From Prevotella sp. (GTDB taxonomy: Bacteria; Bacteroidota; Bacteroidia; Bacteroidales; Dysgonomonadaceae), in contig JAITVV010000048.1 in assembly GCA_031285625.1 (NCBI GenBank), positions 1-64,000 on the forward strand: a stretch of 64,000 bases of DNA, read 5' to 3'. Positions 18,940 to 27,142 of the stretch are shown here, in pieces. The stretch's first letter is position 1, and each line of letters starts with the position of its first letter. Under the pieces are notes generated by a model. It was not told the DNA's origin. It made no database searches and saw only the letters and a program-made list of their open reading frames with translations. Both the position numbers and the translations under genes were made by a program.

Positions 18940-19755
18940 TTATATAGTAAAAGAGTCGAATCCTCCATCGACAACCAGAATAGAGCCATTCACAAAGCTG
19001 GAAGCATCACTAGCCAGATAATGAATAGAACCCAAAAGTTCGTCAGCTTCACCAAAGCGCCGAAAAGGCGTGTGTGCAATAACAGATTTAGCCCTGTCGG
19101 TATATGATCCGTCAGCATTCAGCATCAAAGACCTGTTCTGCTCTGTTATAAAAAAACCCGGCGCAATAGCATTTACCCTGAATCCTTCACCGAATTTAAT
19201 GGATAACTCACCAGCCATATATTTTGTAAAATTAGCCACTGCAGCTTTTGCCACGCCATAACCCATAACACGGGTCAGAGGTCGAAGAGATGATTCGGAA
19301 GCTATATTAATTATATTCCCTTTACCATTATCTACCATTGCTTTTGCAAAAACTAAAGTTGGTAATACTGTTCCAAAAAGATTCAAATCCACTACTTCTT
19401 TAAAAGCACTGATATCAATATCAAAAATCGTTTTATCAGGTGGTATTGTCGCTCCCGGCATATTCCCCCCTGCTGCATTTATCAGTATGTCTATTCTACC
19501 ATACTTTTGCAGAATATCTTCCCTGTTTTGCTCCAGGTTGGCTTTATCTAAAGCATCAGAGATATAAAAAACAGCTTCATCCCCAGAGGCTTTAATCTTA
19601 TTAACCAAAGCCTCGCCCTTTTCTTTCGAGCGGCCTAAGACCACGACCTTTGCCCCCTGGGAAGCTAAATATTCTGCCATTTGTGAGCCTAATATACCAT
19701 AGCCTCCTGTAATAAGGATAACTTTCCCCTCAATATCAAATATATTTTTTTTCAT
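18940..19755 (-). CDS. SDR-family D-mannonate oxidoreductase (fructuronate reductase)
   Basis: A 271-residue short-chain dehydrogenase/reductase. The Rossmann motif GGYGILGSQMAEYLA lies near residue 17, NAAGG near 92, and the catalytic pair is in YGVAKAA after an active-site Ser. The sequence resembles the SDR enzymes that replace UxuB in Bacteroides and reduce D-fructuronate to D-mannonate. Context supports this: uxuA follows directly and a LacI-type regulator precedes with a 2-nt gap. The substrate call rests on context more than sequence. Confidence 0.85.
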   Translation of the reverse strand: MKKNIFDIEGKVILITGGYGILGSQMAEYLASQGAKVVVLGRSKEKGEALVNKIKASGDEAVFYISDALDKANLEQNREDILQKYGRIDILINAAGGNMPGATIPPDKTIFDIDISAFKEVVDLNLFGTVLPTLVFAKAMVDNGKGNIINIASESSLRPLTRVMGYGVAKAAVANFTKYMAGELSIKFGEGFRVNAIAPGFFITEQNRSLMLNADGSYTDRAKSVIAHTPFRRFGEADELLGSIHYLASDASSFVNGSILVVDGGFDSFTI

Positions 19756-19757
19756 CT

Positions 19758-20822
19758 TTACAATTTATAATTATTGTAATAGTCAACATTCTCTTTTATT
19801 AAAATATCAATAGGCATATAGTTCACCTTTTGAGGTAGTTGCTTGAACAGGAAGTAATTGCCCATGGCTTTAAGGGCATCATACCCCTGCAGTTCGGGAC
19901 GCTGTGAAAGAATAAACGAGATTTTTCCATTCTTCAGTCCGCTAATATTCCTTTCTATAGCATCATGTCCTATCAGTTTTATTTTTGCTTGAAGATCAGT
20001 ATCCAATTTATCCAATAATGCAACCAGCTCATATATACGGGAATTGAGTACAATCCCTCCAACTATATTTTTGCTATTTCTTATAATATTTTCCAATTCA
20101 CCAAGACTTTTAGTAAAATCATCCGGGTTTATTTCTATATGATGAATTTTACCTGTAAAATTATGACTATCCATATATTCCATAAAGCCACGTTCACGGG
20201 TTTTCATCTGTACTGAAATCTCTTTGTATTTGAAGCGTATATGGGCAATAATAATGTCTGCCTCTGCACCGATTTCTCCCAATAGTAGTTTAGCTGCTAT
20301 ATGCCCTGTGCCAAAAGAGTCTCCACCGAAATAAGAAAGATCTTTCTGCCCGGAAATTCCGGAATCGATATAGATATAAGGAAGTTCTTTGGCATCCAGT
20401 TCTTTTGAGAGTTTAATCACATAATCACCAAATAAAGTAGCAATCAGCACCCCGTCAAAATCTTTTTCTTTAAAAGCATTTATAGCATTTACAAAAGAAA
20501 ATCTGTCATATTGATTAAATAGAAAATATTCTGTACTGATATTAAATTTCTTTAGCTCATCGGTAGCCCTGTTGATGCCTTCACATACTAATTCCCAATA
20601 GTCACCCGAGGAATATGTAGGAGCAAGAACTGCAAACTTATAACTCTTCTTTGAAGCCAGAAAGCGAGCAACCATATTAGGTTCGTAATTTATCTCCTTT
20701 AGTACCTTTTCTACTTTTGCCCTTTTATCTTCCGATACTCTTCCCCTGTTATGTAAAACCCTGTCGACAGTTCCTGTAGAGACACCTGCCATGCGGGCAA
20801 TATCTATTATCCGTATATTCAT
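19758..20822 (-). CDS. LacI-family transcriptional regulator of the hexuronate operon
   Basis: A 354-residue LacI/GalR regulator. The N-terminal helix-turn-helix IRIIDIARMAGVSTGTVDRVLHNRGRVSEDKR is followed by the hinge and a periplasmic-binding-protein-like sensor domain (YKFAVLAPTYSSGDYWELV onward). It likely represses its own operon (lacI-SDR-uxuA) in the absence of a hexuronate intermediate. Two GTGTGC/GCACAC palindromes sit in the promoter region just upstream. The inducer is not known. Confidence 0.92.
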   Translation of the reverse strand: MNIRIIDIARMAGVSTGTVDRVLHNRGRVSEDKRAKVEKVLKEINYEPNMVARFLASKKSYKFAVLAPTYSSGDYWELVCEGINRATDELKKFNISTEYFLFNQYDRFSFVNAINAFKEKDFDGVLIATLFGDYVIKLSKELDAKELPYIYIDSGISGQKDLSYFGGDSFGTGHIAAKLLLGEIGAEADIIIAHIRFKYKEISVQMKTRERGFMEYMDSHNFTGKIHHIEINPDDFTKSLGELENIIRNSKNIVGGIVLNSRIYELVALLDKLDTDLQAKIKLIGHDAIERNISGLKNGKISFILSQRPELQGYDALKAMGNYFLFKQLPQKVNYMPIDILIKENVDYYNNYKL

Positions 20823-20842
20823 AATCGTATCCAGTTAACACT

Positions 20843-20858
20843 ATGTGTACGCACACAT
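20843..20858. promoter_or_regulatory. LacI-type operator 1
   Basis: ATGTGTACGCACACAT: arms ATGTGT and ACACAT around a near-symmetric centre. It lies 20-36 bp before the lacI ATG and immediately downstream of a second candidate -7 box (TAAATTTG, 20870-20877 on the minus strand). Confidence 0.6.
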
Positions 20859-20902
20859 TATATTATTTACAAATTTAATACTTTAGAATGAGGAAACAAT
20901 GC

Positions 20903-20914
20903 GTGTGCGCACAC
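20903..20914. promoter_or_regulatory. LacI-type operator 2
   Basis: GTGTGCGCACAC is a perfect 12-bp palindrome with the same half-site as operator 1, centred 58 bp from it. It overlaps the start predicted from the -7 box at 20916-20923, a repressing position. Confidence 0.65.
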
Positions 20915-20915
20915 A

Positions 20916-20923
20916 CAAATATA
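20916..20923 (-). promoter_or_regulatory. -7 promoter box of the lacI-SDR-uxuA operon
   Basis: On the minus strand TATATTTG matches TAnnTTTG and abuts operator 2. A second box (20870-20877) is nearer the gene, so two starts are possible. Confidence 0.5.
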
Positions 20924-21004
20924 AAAATTAGATTAATTATTTAGTAATTAGACTTATACACAAATCACATTTTTATTAATATGTTGAATAACATAATTTG
21001 ATTT

Positions 21005-21096
21005 AAGGTCTCAGACCTATTTATCACTTGTGTATCTGAAAGAGCAATAATAAGCTATAAAATTGCAATTAAATATTAAATAGTTTCTTTTATTTA
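21005..21096 (-). repeat. 90-bp intergenic repeat, copy C
   Basis: Third copy: AAGGTCTCAGACCT, ATTTATCACTTGTGTATC, and the closing TTAAATAGTTTCTTTTATTT. As with copy B, the far end reaches the stop codon of a minus-strand gene (cbiB, stop 21094-21096). The copy is about 20 kb from A and B, so this is a dispersed family and not a local duplication. Confidence 0.65.
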
Positions 21097-22044
21097 GATT
21101 TGAAAATAAGCTACCAGCATAATGATGCCGGATACCAGAAGTAACATTGCTATTTCGGTGCAAATGTTGATTCTAATCGCAGTTTTCATATCAGCAGTGG
21201 TTAACTCCCTATCTTTAGAACCGATATATGGCTTATCTACAAGTTCTCCAAAATAAACATTTGGTCCCCCGAAACGGCAATTCAGTATACCAGCCAGAGC
21301 AGCTTCCGGATATCCGGAATTCGGGCTTGCATGTTGGCTACCATATCTCTCGACAAAAGATAGTAATGATATTTTTCCGCTTACGATTATCATAAGTATC
21401 GAAGTCAGGCGTGCTGGAATGTAGTTAGCGATATCGTCAATACGGGCTGCCCAACAACCAAATTGCCTATACCTCAAACTCTTATAACCAATCATGGAAT
21501 CTAGTGTGTTGACCATCTTATAAGCAACCATGCCCGGAACACCAAGGAGCATAAACCAGAACATTGGAGCAATAACCCCATCGCTCAGATTTTCCGATAA
21601 TGTTTCTAAAGCTGCAGTACGGATTTGTTGCGGAGATAAAGCCGAAGTATCACGCCCGACAATACGTGCCACCTGTATCCTTCCCTCTTCTACGGATGAG
21701 TCTAAAGCACGAAAAACATCCCTAACTTCAACAACCAATGTCTTACCAGCCAGACATAAAAAAATCATAATAGTAGAAAAAATCAGGGACAAATATGGAT
21801 GGATAGTATCCAGACCTTTTATTATAAAGTAAACAAGAAAAAAGGTGGATAAAATGAACAGAATAGCGAAAACAGCACCTTTCAGCATTCTTTTTTCATA
21901 CTTATTATATTTTTTTTCACCCCAAGCTATAATTTTTCCCATTGCAACCACCGGATGTGGTATCCAACGGGGATCACCAATCAACCGGTCAGCCATCCAT
22001 CCAATTATCAGGGGCAAAAGAGTATATAATAATTTTACATCCAT
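21094..22044 (-). CDS. cbiB: adenosylcobinamide-phosphate synthase, CbiB/CobD type
   Basis: A 316-residue membrane protein that attaches aminopropanol (phosphate) to adenosylcobyric acid. The N-terminal motif DRLIGDPRWIPHPVVAMGKII and the internal SENLSDGVIAPMFWF and MIGYKSLRYRQFG blocks are family hallmarks. Several transmembrane helices are visible, including one at each end. The start overlaps the end of the threonine-phosphate decarboxylase gene by 10 nt, linking supply of the aminopropanol phosphate to its use. Confidence 0.95.
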   Translation of the reverse strand: MDVKLLYTLLPLIIGWMADRLIGDPRWIPHPVVAMGKIIAWGEKKYNKYEKRMLKGAVFAILFILSTFFLVYFIIKGLDTIHPYLSLIFSTIMIFLCLAGKTLVVEVRDVFRALDSSVEEGRIQVARIVGRDTSALSPQQIRTAALETLSENLSDGVIAPMFWFMLLGVPGMVAYKMVNTLDSMIGYKSLRYRQFGCWAARIDDIANYIPARLTSILMIIVSGKISLLSFVERYGSQHASPNSGYPEAALAGILNCRFGGPNVYFGELVDKPYIGSKDRELTTADMKTAIRINICTEIAMLLLVSGIIMLVAYFQI

Positions 22045-23036
22045 TCTTTTATTGCTTTTACAAGTAAATCATTCTCCTCAGATGATTGTGTAGCAATACG
22101 AAAGTAATGTTTGTCCAGTCCGTAGAAATTAGAAGCATCACGAATAAGAATACTATAGCTATCAATCAGATAACGTTTGAGATCAGAAGCTTTTCTTTCG
22201 GCTAATTTACATAAAAAAAAGTGTGTATCGGTTGGTGATACTATTATTTTTTGCAAGCATTCTAAGTTTTTTTGCAGACGCTTGGTCTCTTTCAAATAAT
22301 TTGTAATATCCATAGCCTGTCCGTTCTCCAAAAGAAATTTTCCTGCCTCAATTGCCAACCCATTCACAGACCAGGGCATACAATAGCCTGAAATATTCGC
22401 CAAAACATCAGCATGGGCAGTTATATATCCCAGCCGGAGCCCGGGAATGGCAAAATGCTTTGTCATAGAGTGTAACAGTATCACATTTTGGAATTGAACC
22501 GCTTCCGATATACTAAATAACTCTTTCAATGTAAAATGCTCATAAGACTGGTCTATAATAATATATTGGTTAGAATGACCTTTTATGTACTCTATCAATA
22601 CATTTTTGTCTATCACCGTCCCTGTCGGATTGTTAGGATTGCATAACCAGACCAAATCAGTATCGGCAGATACTTCGTCTAAAGATTTTATTTGTTGAAC
22701 AGCATGTTTATTTATCTTACATGCATCACCATATTCACTAAACGTAGGGTAAAAGATAGCTGATTTGGCATGAGCAAATGTTTGAGCAATCAGGTATATG
22801 GCTTCAGTAGCACCATTAGTAACACAGAGACTCTGCTCTGTCACTCCGTTTTGCTTTGCTAACAGCCTTATTAATGAACCGGCATCAGGCTCAGGATATG
22901 AATGAATAACATTAATATGCGAACATAAATGCTCTTGCAAAGCAGACAAATCTTGCCGGCTGTATATATTCGAACTAAAATTACTTATTATTTCCTTACT
23001 ATAGCTGTATATATCGTCTCCGTGCCCGTTAATCAT
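22035..23036 (-). CDS. cobD: threonine-phosphate decarboxylase
   Basis: A 333-residue PLP-dependent class I/II aminotransferase-fold protein. It fits CobD, which makes (R)-1-amino-2-propanol phosphate. Visible motifs: GHGDDIYSYSKEIISNFSSNIY at the start (the HGGN-like opening, here NGHGDD), VTNGATEAIYLIAQ, WLCNPNNPTGTVID, and the lysine in HSMTKHFAIPGLRLGY. Its place between cobQ and cbiB decides it over histidinol-phosphate aminotransferase, the closest alternative family. Confidence 0.92.
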   Translation of the reverse strand: MINGHGDDIYSYSKEIISNFSSNIYSRQDLSALQEHLCSHINVIHSYPEPDAGSLIRLLAKQNGVTEQSLCVTNGATEAIYLIAQTFAHAKSAIFYPTFSEYGDACKINKHAVQQIKSLDEVSADTDLVWLCNPNNPTGTVIDKNVLIEYIKGHSNQYIIIDQSYEHFTLKELFSISEAVQFQNVILLHSMTKHFAIPGLRLGYITAHADVLANISGYCMPWSVNGLAIEAGKFLLENGQAMDITNYLKETKRLQKNLECLQKIIVSPTDTHFFLCKLAERKASDLKRYLIDSYSILIRDASNFYGLDKHYFRIATQSSEENDLLVKAIKEWM

Positions 23037-23122
23037 TCCGATTCGTTATTAAAATATAAAAACTTCAATAGATAAGTTTATCTGCAGGATCTATTACAAA
23101 TAACACAACCAACAAAATTCCA

Positions 23123-24622
23123 TTATCCTTTCATTATTTTATAAACCAGATCCATATTTACATGTTTGCGTACATGATCTGCCAGTTTATTATATTGCTC
23201 TTCTTTAAAAGCTTTGAAATCGAAAGGCGTATCTGATAATTTAGCTGCATATGGCGCAAGTAAATGATCAACAACTACTCCATTGTCAAGAATACCATGA
23301 ATATATGTACCAAAGCATTTATTATTCAGGAAGTAGCCATCGGTTTTCCCATCATCCAATTTATTTAAAGGAGATGCCTCTGCATTTTCTACAGGAGAGG
23401 TAGCTCCCATATGAATTTCATACCCTTCGCATTCCAGGTCTGAACCTAGGAAAGAGAACTTCACCTGACGTGTCACTTTATCACCTTCCATTTGTGTCGT
23501 TATCGGCAATAATCCAAGACCCGGCAAACGCTCAATATTACTTTCCACATGATTGGGATCACATACCTCCTGCCCCATTATCTGGTAGCCTCCACAAATA
23601 CCGACTACTGTAGCTCCGTTTTTATGAGCTTTTACAATACTTTGGGCAACACCGTTACGGCGCAATTCATAAAGATCTGATAATGTACTCTTACTTCCGG
23701 GAATAAGTATGATATCAGCTTTTTCTATCTCATCGGTATTATTTGTATAATAGAGATGTACACGGGGATCACGTTCCAAGACATTAAAATCTGTAAAATT
23801 AGACAGGTGCCTTAACAAGACAACAGCAATATTTACCTTACCATGTGCAGCCTGAAGATTCTTGGTTTGTAACATTACAGAATCTTCTTCTTCGATATAT
23901 ATGTCTTTATAATAAGGGACGACACCAATAACAGGAATACCACATAGATCTTCGATTATCTTAATACCAGATTCAAACAGGCGTATATCTCCCCTGAATT
24001 TGTTAATAAGAATGCCTTTTACTTGTTTCCGTTCTTCTTCGCTAAGCAACATAACAGAGCCATAAACAGAAGCAAATACACCTCCCCTATCAATGTCAGC
24101 AACGAGAATAACATCTGCTTTTGCGTGTATAGCCATTGGCATATTTACCAAATCGACAGCCCTCAAATTAATTTCGGATATACTGCCTGCTCCTTCCATA
24201 ACAATAGGATTGTACCGCATAGCCAAACGATCGAAAGCATCATTTACTTCTTTCCGGAGTTCTTCGCGTCCCTCTACCCTAAAGTATTCATAAGCATGCT
24301 GGTTACCCACCGGTTTACCATTAAGTACCACCTGGCAAACTTTATCAGTCGTGGGTTTCAATAGTAAAGGATTCATATCTGTATGGCAAGGCACTCCAGC
24401 CGCCTCAGCCTGTACAGCCTGTGCCCGTCCTATCTCCAAGCCTTCAGGTGTGGCATACGAATTCAGCGCCATATTCTGTGCCTTAAAAGGTGCGGGACGA
24501 TAACCATCCTGCAAAAATATACGGCAAAAAGCCGCTGTTATAATACTCTTACCTACATCACTGCCTGTTCCGGCAAACATTACCGGATGAAGTTGCTTTG
24601 TGTCTTTTTCTGAGTGAGACAT
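23123..24622 (-). CDS. cobQ: adenosylcobyric acid synthase
   Basis: A 499-residue CobQ/CbiP, which amidates adenosylcobyrinic acid a,c-diamide at four positions using glutamine. The N-terminal dethiobiotin-synthetase-like domain has GTGSDVGKS and APFKAQNMALNSYAT. The C-terminal glutamine amidotransferase domain has the nucleophile Cys in VVGICGGYQIMG and the His in GTYIHGILDN. It heads the cobQ-cobD-cbiB block; an 86-bp gap to cobD holds no clear terminator. Confidence 0.97.
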   Translation of the reverse strand: MSHSEKDTKQLHPVMFAGTGSDVGKSIITAAFCRIFLQDGYRPAPFKAQNMALNSYATPEGLEIGRAQAVQAEAAGVPCHTDMNPLLLKPTTDKVCQVVLNGKPVGNQHAYEYFRVEGREELRKEVNDAFDRLAMRYNPIVMEGAGSISEINLRAVDLVNMPMAIHAKADVILVADIDRGGVFASVYGSVMLLSEEERKQVKGILINKFRGDIRLFESGIKIIEDLCGIPVIGVVPYYKDIYIEEEDSVMLQTKNLQAAHGKVNIAVVLLRHLSNFTDFNVLERDPRVHLYYTNNTDEIEKADIILIPGSKSTLSDLYELRRNGVAQSIVKAHKNGATVVGICGGYQIMGQEVCDPNHVESNIERLPGLGLLPITTQMEGDKVTRQVKFSFLGSDLECEGYEIHMGATSPVENAEASPLNKLDDGKTDGYFLNNKCFGTYIHGILDNGVVVDHLLAPYAAKLSDTPFDFKAFKEEQYNKLADHVRKHVNMDLVYKIMKG

Positions 24623-24661
24623 GTATATAAATTATGATTTACTAATTATAAGCTGATCTTA

Positions 24662-24669
24662 CAAAGGTA
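24662..24669 (-). promoter_or_regulatory. -7 promoter box of cobQ
   Basis: On the minus strand TACCTTTG lies 40 bp before the cobQ ATG. The predicted leader is about 33 nt, too short for a cobalamin riboswitch. Confidence 0.6.
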
Positions 24670-24748
24670 GAACTTTTCTCTCTGAAAAACCGTATCTTTG
24701 AAAAGATCAATTTATCTATATATAAATGATGTACAATTTGAGATTATG

Positions 24749-24802
24749 AAAAAAAGTGACAAGTAATTTATAATAAAAAGCTGTTACTTTTGTCACCTTT
24801 TT
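24749..24802. repeat. GTNAC-type palindromic intergenic repeat
   Basis: Arms AAAAAGTGACAAGTAA and TTACTTTTGTCACCTTTTT form an inverted repeat with a loop of about 20 nt, lying between the divergent cobQ and B3/B4 genes. A terminator role is not obvious because no gene ends here, so it is probably an interspersed element. Confidence 0.6.
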
Positions 24803-24840
24803 CTCATAAAAAACTAGATATAAACGACTTAATAATTGAG

Positions 24841-24848
24841 TATATTTG
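24841..24848 (+). promoter_or_regulatory. -7 promoter box of the B3/B4-nnr pair
   Basis: TATATTTG 29 bp before the ATG at 24877. Confidence 0.6.
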
Positions 24849-24876
24849 TAACTTTTTCGTATAATTTAATAATAGA

Positions 24877-25539
24877 ATGATAAAAATACAGGTATCGGAC
24901 GAAATAAAAATTCTCTGGCCCGATTTTGCCGGAGCAGCCATTTATACAGAGGTAAACAACACACCTCACAGCGAAACACTCTGGCAACAAATAAATAGCT
25001 ACGCAACAGAATATAAAGCGACTCACGAAATAGAAGATATAAAGAAAAATCCGGCGATAACAGCAACACGCGAGGCATACAAGAAATTTGGGAAAGACCC
25101 GAACCGTTACCGCCCCTCCTCAGAAGCTCTTTGTCGCCGTATATTAAGGGATCTGCCCTTATACCAAATAGATACCTTGGTGGATTTGATTAATCTTGTA
25201 TCTATCCGTACAGGTTATTCCATCGGAGGTTTTGACGCAGACAAAATCCAAGGAGACACGCTTACTCTCGGTATTGGAAAAGCAAATGAACCTTATGAAG
25301 GAATTGGAAAAGGTATTTTAAATATAGAGGGATTACCTGTATATCGTGATTCATCAGGCGGAATAGGGACGCCAACCAGTGACCATGAACGTACAAAAAT
25401 AGAATTGGGTACAACGAAATTTTTAGCCCTGATAAACGGTTACAGTGGAAAAGACGGATTACCGGAAGCTGTTGAATATATGCAGTCATTGTTACGGGAA
25501 TTTACTAATTCGGATGGTGGAGAGGTGACATTTTATTAA
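24877..25539 (+). CDS. B3/B4 (tRNA-binding-type) domain protein
   Basis: A 220-residue protein. From about residue 60 on it matches the B3/B4 domain of the phenylalanyl-tRNA synthetase beta chain: AYKKFGKDPNRYRPSSEALCRRIL, then LVDLINLVSIRTGYSIGGFD and a GGIGTPTSDHERTKI block. The fold is related to editing domains; free-standing versions have no firmly established role. It lies 10 nt before the NAD(P)HX repair gene and is probably co-transcribed. Confidence 0.85.
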   Translation: MIKIQVSDEIKILWPDFAGAAIYTEVNNTPHSETLWQQINSYATEYKATHEIEDIKKNPAITATREAYKKFGKDPNRYRPSSEALCRRILRDLPLYQIDTLVDLINLVSIRTGYSIGGFDADKIQGDTLTLGIGKANEPYEGIGKGILNIEGLPVYRDSSGGIGTPTSDHERTKIELGTTKFLALINGYSGKDGLPEAVEYMQSLLREFTNSDGGEVTFY

Positions 25540-25549
25540 ACATAAGATC

Positions 25550-27004
25550 ATGAAAATATTAACTGGCAATCAAATTAAAGAAGCTGATCTGTATACAATC
25601 GAGCATGAACCGATCAAATCAGTTGACCTGATGGAAAGAGCTTCAAATGTTATTGCGGAATGGATATACAGTAATATAAATAAGCATACTCCTCTCCTGT
25701 TTCTTATAGGTAAAGGTAATAATGGAGGTGATGGCCTGGCTGTGGCCCGTATTTTATATTATGCCGGATACGATTGTTCGGTCTTATTACCTTTTGAGAA
25801 GGAAGCATTAAGCAGAGAGTGCCGTAAAAACCTTGAAAGACTGCCAATTGAAATTGGAAAGAAAGATACCAAAGACATAAAATCCAATACCATAATTATC
25901 GATGCTCTACTGGGTACAGGAGTAAAAGGGAATATTAAAGAGCCTCTGTCATCAATAATTGAAGAGATCAACTTATTACCGAATAAAGTTATTTCTATTG
26001 ATCTGCCATCAGGTATGAAAAGCGAATTTGGAAATATTGATCAAAAAATAATTAAAGCAGGTATAACCCTTACGCTTGAATTTCCCAAATTAGCAATGCT
26101 ATTGCCTGAAGCAGGAGAATACTGCGGAGACATAAAGATACTACCGATAGGACTGGATAAAGAATTTATTAACAATGCTCCATCTACTTATCACTATATT
26201 ACGAATGAGTTTATAGAAAATATAAAACTCAGACGTGAAAAATTCTCTCATAAGGGTACATACGGGCACGCTTTACTTATCTGTGGATCCAGAGGAATGG
26301 TAGGAGCAGCAGTTTTAGCTACAGGAGCAGCATTACGCTCGGGTTGCGGGTTAGTAACAACACATATCCCTGAAGAAGAACGACTTGCTATACAAGTAAA
26401 CCATCCTTCAGCAATGTTAAGCCTCGATGAGGCACCTTATTTTTCGACATTACCCATCAACATATCTAAATATACAAGTATTGGCATCGGTAGCGGGCTA
26501 GGACAAAACCATGAAACAACAAGCACATTCAAACAATTACTAAATAGCATATACAGACCAATTGTGATTGATGCCGATGCCCTAAATATATTATCTGATA
26601 ATTATAACTTAAGACAGCATATACCTGCTGGCTCTATACTTACTCCCCATCCGGGAGAACTGAAACGCCTGATAGGTGAATGGCCGGATGAAGAAATCAA
26701 AATAGAGCATGTGCGAAAATTGGCATCAAATCTACAATCGATCATTATAGTAAAAGGGGCACATACCATGATATGTCTGCCTGATGGCAATTGTTATTTC
26801 AATTCTAGCGGAAATAGCGGAATGGCTAAAGGTGGCAGTGGAGATATACTAACAGGTTATATTACAGGATTGCTAGCCAGAGGCTATGATAGTATTCACG
26901 CAGCCATATTAGGGGTACACAGGCACGGGCTGGCCGGAGATGAAGCTGCTGAAAAATATAGTGTAGAGAGTATGAACAGTAAAGATATAATAGACTTTCT
27001 TTGA
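25550..27004 (+). CDS. nnr: bifunctional NAD(P)H-hydrate epimerase / ADP-dependent NAD(P)H-hydrate dehydratase
   Basis: A 484-residue fusion that repairs damaged NADHX/NADPHX. The N-terminal YjeF_N epimerase domain (about 1-215) has GKGNNGGDGLAVARIL. The C-terminal YjeF_C/ribokinase-like dehydratase domain (about 225-484) has LTPHPGELKRL, VKGAHTMI and NSGMAKGGSGDILTGYITGL. Both domains look complete. A structured element on the opposite strand begins right at the stop codon. Confidence 0.95.
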   Translation: MKILTGNQIKEADLYTIEHEPIKSVDLMERASNVIAEWIYSNINKHTPLLFLIGKGNNGGDGLAVARILYYAGYDCSVLLPFEKEALSRECRKNLERLPIEIGKKDTKDIKSNTIIIDALLGTGVKGNIKEPLSSIIEEINLLPNKVISIDLPSGMKSEFGNIDQKIIKAGITLTLEFPKLAMLLPEAGEYCGDIKILPIGLDKEFINNAPSTYHYITNEFIENIKLRREKFSHKGTYGHALLICGSRGMVGAAVLATGAALRSGCGLVTTHIPEEERLAIQVNHPSAMLSLDEAPYFSTLPINISKYTSIGIGSGLGQNHETTSTFKQLLNSIYRPIVIDADALNILSDNYNLRQHIPAGSILTPHPGELKRLIGEWPDEEIKIEHVRKLASNLQSIIIVKGAHTMICLPDGNCYFNSSGNSGMAKGGSGDILTGYITGLLARGYDSIHAAILGVHRHGLAGDEAAEKYSVESMNSKDIIDFL

Positions 27005-27082
27005 TAAAAAAAGAAGCCCGCAACATCACATCGCAGACTTCCTGTACCTTAACACAAACTTTACAAACTACACAATGATATA
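27005..27082 (-). ncRNA. candidate small RNA, family copy 1
   Basis: On the minus strand TAGTTTG (a shortened -7 box) is followed by TAAAGTTTGTGTTAAGGT. Then comes a terminator hairpin at 27013-27041 (arms GAAGTCTGCGAT / GTTGCGGGCTTC, loop GTGAT) with seven Ts. The 5' part is nearly identical to the elements at 50787 and 62905, while the hairpin arms covary. The hairpin lacks a T-run on the plus strand, so it is not simply the nnr terminator. The RNA would be about 60 nt. Confidence 0.55.
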
Positions 27083-27142
27083 ACTGTATAGCAAGCAAAA
27101 AAGTTCAAAAGGTTTTGTTAATTAACAGTATCTAGTATTTTT

